Assembly (NCBI GenBank): GCA_025459425.1
Contig: JALOQF010000123.1
Location: forward strand, 1 to 37,427
DNA length: 37,427 nucleotides
From: Myxococcaceae bacterium
GTDB taxonomy: Bacteria; Myxococcota; Myxococcia; Myxococcales; Myxococcaceae
Direction of reading: 5' to 3'
The position numbers and the translations under genes were made by a program. Below the pieces are notes generated by a model. The model was not told the origin of the DNA. It did not search any database and saw only the letters and a list, made by a program, of their open reading frames with translations. Of the stretch, positions 27,205-35,191 are shown piece after piece. Position 1 is the stretch's first letter; each line of letters opens with the position of its first letter.

Positions 27205-28122
27205 GTGGCGCAGGAAACCGAGCTCGGCGGCTACCAACTCGTGGGACGTCTCGCGGTCGGCGGGATGGCCGAAGTCTACCAGGCCCGCCCGCGCCCCAGC
27301 ACCCAGCGCAGCCCCGGCGAGCCCGACGACATCGTCATCAAGCGGCTGCTGCCCAGCTACCGGAACGACGCCGCGTGGGTGAAGCAGTTCGTCGACGAGG
27401 CGAAGCTGACGGTGCGGCTGCGGCACCCCAACATCGTGCGCACCTACCGCTGCTTCAAGGCGGGCAGCGACTACCTCATGGTGCAGGAGCTCGTCTCGGG
27501 CCGGACGCTCCAGTACATGATGGACGCCTTCAAGCAGGCCGGGCAGCTCATGCCCCTGTCGGCGTCGACGTACATCGGCATCTGCCTGATGAAGGCGCTC
27601 GACTACATCCACCGGGCCAAGGTGGGCGAAGGCGGCGCCACCATCGTGCACCGCGACGTCAACCCGGCCAACGTGCTGCTCTCGGTGGCAGGCGACGTGA
27701 AGCTGACGGACTTCGGCGTCGCCGAGGTCGAAGGCATCATGCGCGGAGACCAGGGCGCGCTGCGCGGCACCATCTCGTACATGAGCCCCGAGGCCGTGCT
27801 GGGCCAGGCGGTCGACCACCGCGCCGACATCTTCGCGGCCGGCATCATTCTCTGGGAGCTCTTCACCGGGCAGCGGCTGTTCCCCGGCAACAGCGAGATG
27901 GAGATGATGCACAAGGTGCGCGACTGCCGCGTGCCCTCGGTGCAGGTGCACAACCACGAAGCGCCCGACATGGCGGTGGCCATCGTGCGCAAGGCGACCC
28001 TGGCGGACCGCGGCTTGCGCTTCCAGACGGCGGCCGAGGTGGCGAAGGCGCTCGAGGTGCTGGCGCGGCGCAACGGCTGGCCCACCACCGTCGACGCGTT
28101 GACGCCGCTGCTGGGCGGGTAG
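27205..28122 (+). CDS. Hanks-type Ser/Thr protein kinase
   Basis: 305 aa from GTG 27205, which places the glycine loop LAVGGMAEVYQA at residues 16-27 and the ATP-binding lysine at K46 (VIKRLLP). The catalytic loop HRDVNPAN (149-156) keeps Asp151 and Asn156 but has Asn in place of the usual Lys two residues after Asp; HRDVxPxN loops are frequent in myxobacterial kinases. DFGVAE starts at Asp169, and SPEAVLG is the P+1 region. The C-lobe is complete (WELFTGQRLF). There is no transmembrane helix or sensor domain, so it is a cytosolic kinase. A lipoprotein gene follows after 3 bp, arguing for one transcript. Confidence 0.9.
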   Translation: MAQETELGGYQLVGRLAVGGMAEVYQARPRPSTQRSPGEPDDIVIKRLLPSYRNDAAWVKQFVDEAKLTVRLRHPNIVRTYRCFKAGSDYLMVQELVSGRTLQYMMDAFKQAGQLMPLSASTYIGICLMKALDYIHRAKVGEGGATIVHRDVNPANVLLSVAGDVKLTDFGVAEVEGIMRGDQGALRGTISYMSPEAVLGQAVDHRADIFAAGIILWELFTGQRLFPGNSEMEMMHKVRDCRVPSVQVHNHEAPDMAVAIVRKATLADRGLRFQTAAEVAKALEVLARRNGWPTTVDALTPLLGG

Positions 28123-28125
28123 GCG

Positions 28126-28590
28126 ATGCGTCGGGCGGCGTGGCTCTGCGTGCTGCTCGCCGTCGCTGCGTGCCGGCGGGTGCCGCAGCCCGGGCTCGAA
28201 GGGCCGCTCGCGGTGAAGAACGTGACGCTGGCGTTCCCGATGGACCAGCAGGGAGACCTCTTCTTCGAGGTGGTGCTGCCTCCGTCGATTCCGCGCGTCG
28301 CCTCGGCCCGCTGGGAACTCTGGCTCGCCGGCCGCCGCTTCGCCGAAGGTGTGCTGTCGAACCCGGAAGCCACGAGCGGCGCTGGAGGTGAACGGCTCGT
28401 GCGCATCTCGGCGCCGCTCACGTGGCGGCACCTGGGCTGGCGTGATGGCTCCACGTTTCTCGACGTCGGCGTGCGCGGCGAGGTGACGCCGTGGGGTGCG
28501 CCCGAGGGCCTTCGCCTGCCGTTCCGGGCACGCACCGAGGTGCTGGTGACGGGTGCGCCGATGCTCGAAGACGTCGCCGTCGAGCGGTGA
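28126..28590 (+). CDS. Predicted lipoprotein
   Basis: 154 aa. The signal MRRAAWLCVLLAVAAC ends in a VAAC lipobox (Cys16). The mature domain is beta-rich (VTLAFPMDQQGDLFFEVVLP, ERLVRISAPLTWRH) without a family I recognise; its layout resembles small LEA/WHy-like exported lipoproteins, a weak impression only. It starts 3 bp after the kinase stop. A decayed second copy of its 3' half lies at 30464-30652. Confidence 0.8.
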   Translation: MRRAAWLCVLLAVAACRRVPQPGLEGPLAVKNVTLAFPMDQQGDLFFEVVLPPSIPRVASARWELWLAGRRFAEGVLSNPEATSGAGGERLVRISAPLTWRHLGWRDGSTFLDVGVRGEVTPWGAPEGLRLPFRARTEVLVTGAPMLEDVAVER

Positions 28591-29203
28591 GGGCCGCGGT
28601 CGAACGCGAGACGCGCCGCCCATCCGCTCCTGCATTCTGATGACTCCTGCCGACCCCGAGCGCTGGGCGCCGGCCTCGCGCCACGGCTGGCTCGCTCGCG
28701 GTCCTCGCCTGGCGGCTCGACGGAGCAGGCGTTCAAGCACCCCGCCAGGCCCTGGGGCGCCGTGCGCCTCGACCGAGAAGTGAGCGTCGCTCCCGCCAGA
28801 CGCGCCGCGCGGCGTGGGCCGAAGTCGTCGAGCAGTGGCGAAGTCAGCCCGGCGTGCGCTTCGTGCACCCCTGCGCCTTCGAGTCGGCTGCGTCGGACCT
28901 CGGCCTGCGGGTGAGGCACGACGCCCGAAGGCATCTCCGTCCGTCACGCGCGCGGGCCGCCCGAGCGTCACCTCGACGCGACGCCCGACCCGACGACGAC
29001 TCGTCGTGTTCGACGACAGGCCGGCGACGCGTGACGAACGCAGCGGCGACCACCGCAGACGCGCGCCGACATTCTTGGCCCGCGCTCATGACGACCGACC
29101 AATGTCAGGCCTCGTTGCAGCGCCTGGAGCGCGGCGCCGCCCTTCGACCACTGCCTCGTCCCTCGGGGCGCGGCTGGAACGGCGCGTGCTTCGGGCTTTC
29201 GCC
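28591..29203. other. 613-bp gap without a convincing gene
   Basis: Between the lipoprotein stop and the VanY-like gene I see only short, mutually overlapping frames with Arg-rich translations. A stretch near 28,840-28,930 reads EQWRSQPGVRFVHPCAFESA in one plus frame and looks more protein-like than its surroundings, so a degraded gene is possible. No IS ends, tRNA or strong hairpin recognised. Confidence 0.5.
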
Positions 29204-30310
29204 ATGACACGACGAGCGGCTGTGCTGGCAGTAGGGCTGCTGAGCGCCTGTGGTGAAGGCGTGGCGACGCTGGGCGACGACGTGGTGCCCGCAGACGACG
29301 CGCTCGCGTCGACCGAACAGGAGCTGATCAGCTGCGCCGCGCGCTCCGAGACGGGCTACGAGAATGGCCGCTCGTTCGCCATCACGGTGGTGACGGTCGA
29401 CGGCAAGCCAGCCGAGCGGAAGACGGCGAACGCCTATGCGCTCATGCAGCAGGCGGCGCTCCGTGACGGCGTTCGGCTCTCGGTGGTGAGCGGCTTCCGC
29501 TCGATGTCGGAGCAGCGCTTTCTCTACGCCTGCTACGTGAACTGCTCCTGCAACGACTGCAACCTCGCGGCGCAGCCCGGCTCCTCGAACCACCAGTCGG
29601 GTGAAGCGCTCGACCTCAACACCGCGGCGCCCGGGGTGCTGGGCTGGCTCAACCGCAACGGCGCGCGCTTCGGCTTCTACCGGACGGTGCCGTCGGAAGC
29701 CTGGCACTGGGAATTCCTGGGCCCCACGCCCGGCCCGGGCCCCTGCGACGGCGCGGGTGGCGGCAGCACGTCGGTGCTGCGCTTCGAGAACCTCGAGACA
29801 GGAGGTTGGTACACGAACGGCCTGTGGATGCGGGTGCAGGCCGGGCCAGGCGTGCGGTTCGTGACGTACTCGAGCGACGGCTTCCCGCTGGGCGCCTCGG
29901 AGCACCGCGCCGACGGCTTCTCGGCCCGCTACGTCTTCTCGTCCATCGGCGAGCGCGCCATCGTGGCGAAGGCGTACGACGCCGAGCGGCGGCTCCTGGG
30001 TGAGGCGCTGGTGCAGGTGCGCGTGACGGCAGGAGAGCCGTCTCGCGGCACGCTCGACCTCGAGTCGCCAGAGGACGGCGGCTGGTTCGAGAATGGCATC
30101 TGGCTGAAGTCCCGCGTGAGCGGCGCCATCACGCGGGTGCGCTACTCGGCGGGTGGATTCCCCCTGGGTGAATCGACGGACGCGGCGGGGCGCTTCCCGG
30201 TGCGCGTCACGTTCTCCTCGCTCGGCTGGCGCGTCATCACGGCGGTCGGCGTCGATGCCAGAGGTGTCGAAGTGGCGCGACGTTCGGTGGTCGTGCGCGT
30301 CTCACCCTGA
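29204..30310 (+). CDS. VanY-like D-Ala-D-Ala carboxypeptidase (M15B) lipoprotein
   Basis: 368 aa. The N-terminus MTRRAAVLAVGLLSAC gives a lipobox with Cys16. The zinc peptidase core has SGFRSMSEQ, SSNHQSGEALD (His130 and Asp137) and EAWHWEF (His168), the three ligands of the LAS/M15 fold, which trims D-Ala from peptidoglycan stems. The core is inserted with a Cys-rich loop (ACYVNCSCNDC). Two related ~80-aa beta modules follow: 190-275 (SVLRFENLETGGWYTNG) and 283-366 (TLDLESPEDGGWFENG), an internal duplication probably used for cell-wall binding. The gene lies alone between a lipoprotein gene and that gene's decayed copy. Confidence 0.88.
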   Translation: MTRRAAVLAVGLLSACGEGVATLGDDVVPADDALASTEQELISCAARSETGYENGRSFAITVVTVDGKPAERKTANAYALMQQAALRDGVRLSVVSGFRSMSEQRFLYACYVNCSCNDCNLAAQPGSSNHQSGEALDLNTAAPGVLGWLNRNGARFGFYRTVPSEAWHWEFLGPTPGPGPCDGAGGGSTSVLRFENLETGGWYTNGLWMRVQAGPGVRFVTYSSDGFPLGASEHRADGFSARYVFSSIGERAIVAKAYDAERRLLGEALVQVRVTAGEPSRGTLDLESPEDGGWFENGIWLKSRVSGAITRVRYSAGGFPLGESTDAAGRFPVRVTFSSLGWRVITAVGVDARGVEVARRSVVVRVSP

Positions 30311-30463
30311 CGGCGGACTGGCCGCCGGAGCTTTCGGTGGGCCCCTCCGCCGGGTGGTCGCGTGACGACGGACCCGGCAGCGCAGTGGGCCGCACCTCGA
30401 CGGCTGAGCCCGGAGCCCGCGCAGCTCGCCAGGTCGGCTCCAGGAACGACCCGCTGCGGCTCC

Positions 30464-30652
30464 TTTGATTTGAACGCGGGGCACGAGTGGGGGAGCGAGC
30501 GGCTGGTTCGCCCCCCGGAGCCGCTCACGTGGCGACACCCGTGCTGACGTGATGGCTCCACGTCTCTCGACGTGACGCCGTGGGGCGGTCTCGAGGGCCT
30601 GCCGTTCCGAGCAGGTGCGCCGATGCTCGAAGACGAGACCGGCGAGCGCTGA
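30464..30652 (+). pseudogene. Decayed partial copy of the lipoprotein gene at 28126-28590
   Basis: This stretch translates to SERLVRPPEPLTWRHPC, stop, RDGSTSLDV, TPWG, EGLPFRA and GAPMLEDETGER, matching GERLVRISAPLTWRHLGW and the following text of the lipoprotein at 28126. The Trp codon TGG has become TGA (30545-30547 region). Deletions relative to the parent remove whole codons, so the frame is otherwise kept up to a stop at 30650-30652. The signal peptide and N-terminal half are missing. The preceding bases back to 30311 stay open in the same frame as the VanY gene but match nothing I recognise. Confidence 0.8.
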
Positions 30653-30655
30653 CGG

Positions 30656-32086
30656 TCACTTCTTCTTCGGCGACGGCGCGGGCCGCAGCGCTTCTCCTGC
30701 GCGGGCCTTCACGCCCTTCACCGACAGCTCCGCGATGGGGCTCTCGGCCAGCGCGTCGACCTTCGTCGGGTCTCGCGTCACGAAGGCCGTGTCACCCGCC
30801 GTCTTCGTCTGCCCGTCGGCCTTCTCGGTCGGCCAGGGCCCGCCCCACCGGCCGTACACCGGCGCCTTGCACTTCACCTCGCCCTTCCACGGGTAGCGGA
30901 TGGCGTACCGCCCCTGGAAGTTGTTGAGGCTGTCGGGCCGGCTGCCCTGCTCGAGCGCGTTGCCGTCGGTGAGGAACTCGCGCCCGCCCACGATGGGCTT
31001 CGCCGCGCGGAAGACGAGGTCTTCACCCAACGACGTCTTGTCGTACCGCGCATGGAGCCGCGTCAGGACGAACTGACGCTCCGGGTTCCACTGGTCGTCC
31101 GGGCCCTGCTTCGTCGGCAACACGTCCGCCCCCAGGGTGGCGAAGTCGGCCGGCGACAGCGGTGACGACGGGCAGGGGTCGCAGCTGGTGGCCTGCCACG
31201 CGTACTCGGTGACGACGGCCTTCGGGTTCTTCGCCAGCGTGCGGTCGAACAGCGAGACGTAGAAGAAGGGGAACTCGCTCTTCGCCGAAGGCGCGAGGTC
31301 GATGTTGGTGGGAATGGTGACGTTGGGCAGGTTGGCCACCTCGTAGCGCTGGTTGCGCGCCAGCACGTGCACGATGAGGTCCTGCTTGTCTTTGGCGTTG
31401 ATGAGGCCGAGCCGCACCGGCAGCTCGAACTTCTCGGAGTCGTAGTGGAAGCGCAGCGGCGACAGCTTCGCCATGCCGGCCTCGAACTTCACCTTCTTCG
31501 CGTTCACCTTCGCGACGAAGAACTTGAGCCCATTCTGGATGTACGGGCGGAAGAGCGGCTCGGCGCCAGCGGGAATCTTGTACTTGTTCTGTTTGAGCCA
31601 CTGCTCGAGCGCCAGCGCGTCCTTCGCCGAGAGGATGACGATGTCGTACTCGCCGACCTCGAAGCGGGCTTCGACCTTCACGAGGGCGCCTTTGGGGCTG
31701 GGCGCCTCTTCGGAGAGCATCACCCCCGACTTCTGCACCTCGGCGAACCGTTCGTACCTGGGCTCGACGTAGCAGGGGTCGACTTCCCAGTACTCGACGA
31801 GCCGCGGGGCCGAGAGGGTGTCGACGCGGCGGAAGACGTCGCGCGGGAGCGTCTTCACCTGCTCCTTCTTCAGCACCACGGGCACTGGCACCACCATGGC
31901 GAAGTCTTCGGGCGGGCCCTGGTAGTTGTTCTCCATCGACAGCACCGTGCGCGTGCCTTCGCGCATCAGCACCACCTGGGTCGCGTTGTTGAACAGCTCG
32001 GCGCCGCCGCCCGCGACGTAGAAGCCGCAGAAGGCGTGGGCCGCGACGGGCGCGACGGCCAGGCACAGCGTGACGAGACGAGACAT
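30656..32086 (-). CDS. DUF2330 family exported protein
   Basis: 476 aa from ATG 32086. The signal peptide MSRLVTLCLAVAPVAAHA is followed by FCGFYVAGGGAELFNNATQV, the typical DUF2330 opening. Other family blocks: VVLMREG, NNYQGPPEDFAMVVPVPV, VGEYDIVILSAKDALALEQW and a CDPCPSSPLS cysteine pair. A Lys/Pro-rich tail ends the protein (PAPSPKKK). DUF2330 proteins are periplasmic or surface proteins of unknown function, common in myxobacteria and planctomycetes. It stops 3 bp from the decayed lipoprotein copy on the other strand. The open frame upstream of 32086 belongs to shadow translation over the aminotransferase gene. Confidence 0.9.
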   Translation of the reverse strand: MSRLVTLCLAVAPVAAHAFCGFYVAGGGAELFNNATQVVLMREGTRTVLSMENNYQGPPEDFAMVVPVPVVLKKEQVKTLPRDVFRRVDTLSAPRLVEYWEVDPCYVEPRYERFAEVQKSGVMLSEEAPSPKGALVKVEARFEVGEYDIVILSAKDALALEQWLKQNKYKIPAGAEPLFRPYIQNGLKFFVAKVNAKKVKFEAGMAKLSPLRFHYDSEKFELPVRLGLINAKDKQDLIVHVLARNQRYEVANLPNVTIPTNIDLAPSAKSEFPFFYVSLFDRTLAKNPKAVVTEYAWQATSCDPCPSSPLSPADFATLGADVLPTKQGPDDQWNPERQFVLTRLHARYDKTSLGEDLVFRAAKPIVGGREFLTDGNALEQGSRPDSLNNFQGRYAIRYPWKGEVKCKAPVYGRWGGPWPTEKADGQTKTAGDTAFVTRDPTKVDALAESPIAELSVKGVKARAGEALRPAPSPKKK

Positions 32087-32148
32087 GAGGCCCCCGAGGG
32101 TGAGTGGAGCCCGACTCTGCCTCACGCGCGGCGCCGTCGAGGGAGATT

Positions 32149-33309
32149 TCAGCCCAGCGCGCGCTGCGCCGCGGCGACACCGGCGCCCGCGTCGAAGCGG
32201 TAGCCGCTGGCCTTGAGGCCGCGCTCGACGGCCGCGATGGTGGTGAGGAGGGCGCCAGCGTCGGTCGAGCCCATGTGCCCGACGCGGAAGTAGGTGGCCT
32301 TGATGGCCGGGTGCAGGCCACCGGCGATGTTCACGCCGTTGGCGGCGACGTGCTTTACGAGGCCGGCGTCGACGCCCGCCGGGTACGTGAGGGCCGAGAG
32401 CGTGTGGGCGGCGAGCCCGGGCCGCTTCGTGAGGGGCGTGAGGCCGAGGGCGCTCCAGGCGGCGCGGGCGGCGGTGGCGAGCGACACGTGCCGGGCCACG
32501 CGCTGGCACATCGACTCGTCGAGCAGCTGCCCGAGGCTGACGTCGAGCGCGAGGATGAGGTTGACCGCCGGGGTGGCGAAGTACGACGGCGCGCCGGCCT
32601 CGTAGGCCTGCATGATGGGGAGCCACTCGGCGAAGTCGAGGTACATCGACGCGACGGGCCGGGTGCGCGCCTTCCACGCCTCCATCGCCTTCGGGCTCGC
32701 GAGCAGCACGCCGAGGCCGGGCGGAGCCCCGAGGGCCTTCTGGCTCGCGGTGAAGGCGACGTCGACGCCCCACACGTCGAGCTCGAGGGCTTCTCCGCCG
32801 GCGCTGCACACGCCGTCGACGACGACGAGCGCGCCGTGGGCCTTCGCCAGCTTCGCGAGCGACTGCACTGGAGCCAGCACGCCGGTCGAGGTGTCGACGT
32901 GGGTGATGGTGAGCACCTTGAAGCCGCCGGACTTCAGCGCGCGCTCCACGTCGTCGAGGGTGGGCAGGTCTCCCGGCTCGGCGCGCACGTGGGTGACGGT
33001 GGCGCCATGGAGCTCGAGCATCTTGCCGATGCGGTCCGAGAAGTAGCCCGAGTTCACCACCAGCGCGCGGTCGCCCGGCTGCACGAGGTTGGCGACGGCC
33101 ATCTCCATCGCGAGCGTGCCGGAGCCCGAGACGACGAAGGGCTGCGCGGTGGGCGCGGCGAAGACGTCACGCAGGCGCTTGAGGGTGCTGGAGAAGGCCT
33201 TCATGAAGACCGGGTCGAGGTGGCCGCGCTGGGGCGTCGAGAGCGCAGCGAGCACCTGGGGCGTGAGCCCGATGGGGCCGGGGATCATCAACAGGTTCGG
33301 GTCGGTCAT
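32149..33309 (-). CDS. Class V aminotransferase, alanine/ureidoglycine-glyoxylate type (PucG-like)
   Basis: 386 aa from ATG 33309. The N-terminal MIPGPIGLTPQVL, the block VVSGSGTLAMEMAVANL, THVDTSTGVL, VVDGVCSAGG and the PLP lysine K191 in ASQKALGAPPG are those of the AGXT/serine-glyoxylate/PucG group. These enzymes transfer an amino group to glyoxylate; PucG uses (S)-ureidoglycine from purine breakdown. The PuuD-type urate oxidase 1.9 kb away supports a ureide role, but alanine- or serine-glyoxylate activity cannot be excluded. Its ATG overlaps the stop of the upstream DUF4276-like gene (ATGA), so the two are translationally coupled. Confidence 0.88.
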   Translation of the reverse strand: MTDPNLLMIPGPIGLTPQVLAALSTPQRGHLDPVFMKAFSSTLKRLRDVFAAPTAQPFVVSGSGTLAMEMAVANLVQPGDRALVVNSGYFSDRIGKMLELHGATVTHVRAEPGDLPTLDDVERALKSGGFKVLTITHVDTSTGVLAPVQSLAKLAKAHGALVVVDGVCSAGGEALELDVWGVDVAFTASQKALGAPPGLGVLLASPKAMEAWKARTRPVASMYLDFAEWLPIMQAYEAGAPSYFATPAVNLILALDVSLGQLLDESMCQRVARHVSLATAARAAWSALGLTPLTKRPGLAAHTLSALTYPAGVDAGLVKHVAANGVNIAGGLHPAIKATYFRVGHMGSTDAGALLTTIAAVERGLKASGYRFDAGAGVAAAQRALG

Positions 33310-33989
33310 GAGGTGGGTCCGGTCGAGAGCGGTTTGATGAGGTGCCTGCGGAGGTCGTCGAGGAAGAGTCGGAGCCCGACTTCGGGACAGGCCGTCGCAG
33401 TGTCGCGAATCATGTCGGCAGGAATGTCGGCCCAGTCTTCGAGCTCCCACTCGTCGAGCCCCAGGCGCTGGGCGACCTCTTTGGCATCACGCGGGTCGCC
33501 GCGCACGGTGCTGGTGAGTCGGTGGGGCTCCCGACGGGGAGAGAACCGGAGGAGTACAGCGACGTCGCTGTCGTCCACGTCACTCAGCGCAATCTGCCAG
33601 GCCTCGATCTCCGGCACCGGCATCATGCGAACGACCCGGAACGGCCAGTCAGCCGCGGCTGCCCGGTCGAGGTCGGTTCGCCTCGTGGGATGGTGGTCGT
33701 CATCCATCGCCAGGACAACCAACTCTGGGGCGTTCCGGAGGGCCAGTCCGATCAACACCCTCCGGAAGACGGAGTTGGGCAGGCCCTGCCCGAATCGCGA
33801 CAGCGGGCCAAAGCCGGGAGCTTCAGGTTTGTCTGAAAGCCGCTCCCACTGGCCGACCAGATTCGCGAACTGATCAGGATCCTCGCGAACCCAGTCGGGA
33901 CCCTCTGCCGACGTCAGCGTCTGCGCGAGGCCCCGGCATGCGTTCCAGTGACCATCGTCTTCACACCAGACGACCAACCGGCGGGTCAT
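33306..33989 (-). CDS. TOPRIM/DUF4276-like protein paired with an AAA ATPase
   Basis: 227 aa. Glu10 in VVWCEDDGHW, Asp96-Asp98 in MDDDHH and the PVPEIEAWQIA block match the acidic layout of TOPRIM-type nuclease or DUF4276 proteins, which usually accompany AAA15/OLD-like ATPases. I assign the family by pattern only. The start ATG overlaps the ATPase stop (ATGA at 33986-33989), and the stop overlaps the aminotransferase start. It probably acts with the ATPase, for example as the effector of a defence pair; catalytic activity is not demonstrated. Confidence 0.65.
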   Translation of the reverse strand: MTRRLVVWCEDDGHWNACRGLAQTLTSAEGPDWVREDPDQFANLVGQWERLSDKPEAPGFGPLSRFGQGLPNSVFRRVLIGLALRNAPELVVLAMDDDHHPTRRTDLDRAAAADWPFRVVRMMPVPEIEAWQIALSDVDDSDVAVLLRFSPRREPHRLTSTVRGDPRDAKEVAQRLGLDEWELEDWADIPADMIRDTATACPEVGLRLFLDDLRRHLIKPLSTGPTS

Positions 33990-35092
33990 TCACCCACCCA
34001 GTCTTCACCAACGGACGCCCAGTATTCGCCAGCGTCGAGAAAGCGTTTGTACTCGTCGATCTTCGGGTGCTGGTCGAGGCGCTTGCAGACGGTGTCGCCA
34101 GTCGTCTTGTTCCGGCCAAGCACGCGCACCTCGGAAGGCTCGAAGTTCGAGACGATGTACGGCGAGTGTGTGGTGCAGATGATCTTGAGTTCGGGACGCG
34201 CCTTCAGCACGCCACGGAGTTGGTCGATCAACGCCTTCTGCGCAGTGGGGTGCAGGCCCCGGTCGACATCGTCGAGGAGAATGAAACGAACGCCGGGAGA
34301 GCGATGGACGAGGGTCAGCACGGCGAGCGCGATGAGCGTTCCCTCGCTCACGGCATGACCCACAACCCGAGCGTCTCCGAACCGGAGTTCGAGTTCGAAC
34401 CCATCGCCAAGCGACTTTGGCTCGACCAGCCGAACCTGTTTGGCGCCCATCCGAGTCAAAGCTGGAATGATCTTCCGGAGGCCTGATTCAACGGCCACGT
34501 GCGTTTCCTGATACCGCAGGATGAGTTCAGCTACGGAAGACGCGAGGTTCTCGCCACGAGGGCCCATTTGCGTACTGGACACCGGCGAAGCACGTGAGAG
34601 GGCTGAGAACTCAGGTTGGAGATAGGTAGCGCGGAGTGAACGCAGGAACGCGCTTGTCGCTCTCCTCTGAGCCCCGACCTGAAGTGTCGACTGGTCGAGT
34701 TGAGCGTCGTCACCGGGAATGGTGATCGCGAGCGGCGAGGGCTCGTCTTCGAGACGAACAACCGCAGCGCCAGCGCCAAACCGAACTTCGATGGTCGAAT
34801 GAGCACCTGGGTCACCACGCCAGGCCTGGATGACCTCGAGCCGTGTTGGCCGGTCGATGCTCTCTTCTCGCATCAAGAGACTCCCTGCCAACGCCTCTTC
34901 GAATCGCCAGATGGCTGCTGCTCGCGAGAGCGCGCCCAGCGCATACATCGCCTTCAGCACCGTCGACTTCCCCACCCCGTTCGGCCCCACGAGCACGATC
35001 ATCCGCCCGCTCAGGTCGACCGTCAGCTCGCGGTGCTGCTTCACGTTCCGCAACGTGATGCTCAGCGGCTCGGGAAGGGTCTCTTCGGCCAT
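33986..35092 (-). CDS. AAA15/OLD-like ATP-binding protein
   Basis: 368 aa. Walker A GPNGVGKST at 36-44, an ABC-like signature region (GHAVSEGTLIALAVL), Walker B FILLDDVDRGLHP (Asp274/Asp275) and the switch CTTHSPYIV mark a SMC/ABC-type ATPase of the AAA15/AAA21 group, also seen in OLD nucleases, PARIS AriA and retron ATPases. There is no TOPRIM domain in this chain; the downstream DUF4276-like protein may supply it in trans. First gene of a three-gene overlapping set with the DUF4276-like and aminotransferase genes. It diverges from puuD across 99 bp. Confidence 0.88.
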   Translation of the reverse strand: MAEETLPEPLSITLRNVKQHRELTVDLSGRMIVLVGPNGVGKSTVLKAMYALGALSRAAAIWRFEEALAGSLLMREESIDRPTRLEVIQAWRGDPGAHSTIEVRFGAGAAVVRLEDEPSPLAITIPGDDAQLDQSTLQVGAQRRATSAFLRSLRATYLQPEFSALSRASPVSSTQMGPRGENLASSVAELILRYQETHVAVESGLRKIIPALTRMGAKQVRLVEPKSLGDGFELELRFGDARVVGHAVSEGTLIALAVLTLVHRSPGVRFILLDDVDRGLHPTAQKALIDQLRGVLKARPELKIICTTHSPYIVSNFEPSEVRVLGRNKTTGDTVCKRLDQHPKIDEYKRFLDAGEYWASVGEDWVGE

Positions 35093-35191
35093 GGTCTCGT
35101 TCTCCCACCATCACGACGGGTTCGCCAGAAGCCGGCCTTCTGACCCACCACGTGACGCGCGCGGCAACTCGGCTATGACGGAGCCCCCGCA
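35093..35191. promoter_or_regulatory. Divergent promoter region between ATPase and puuD genes
   Basis: 99 bp separate the ATG of the minus-strand ATPase from the ATG of the plus-strand urate oxidase, so promoters for both must lie here or inside the genes. CCACCACGTGACGCGCGCGG includes the palindrome CACGTG, and GGAGCCCCCGC precedes the puuD ATG as a Shine-Dalgarno. No clear -10/-35 pair is recognised. Confidence 0.4.

Noticed and set aside
32104..33873. Plus-strand frame opposite the aminotransferase and DUF4276-like genes
   Set aside because: Low-complexity Arg/Glu/His translation antisense to a protein with an intact PLP lysine motif.
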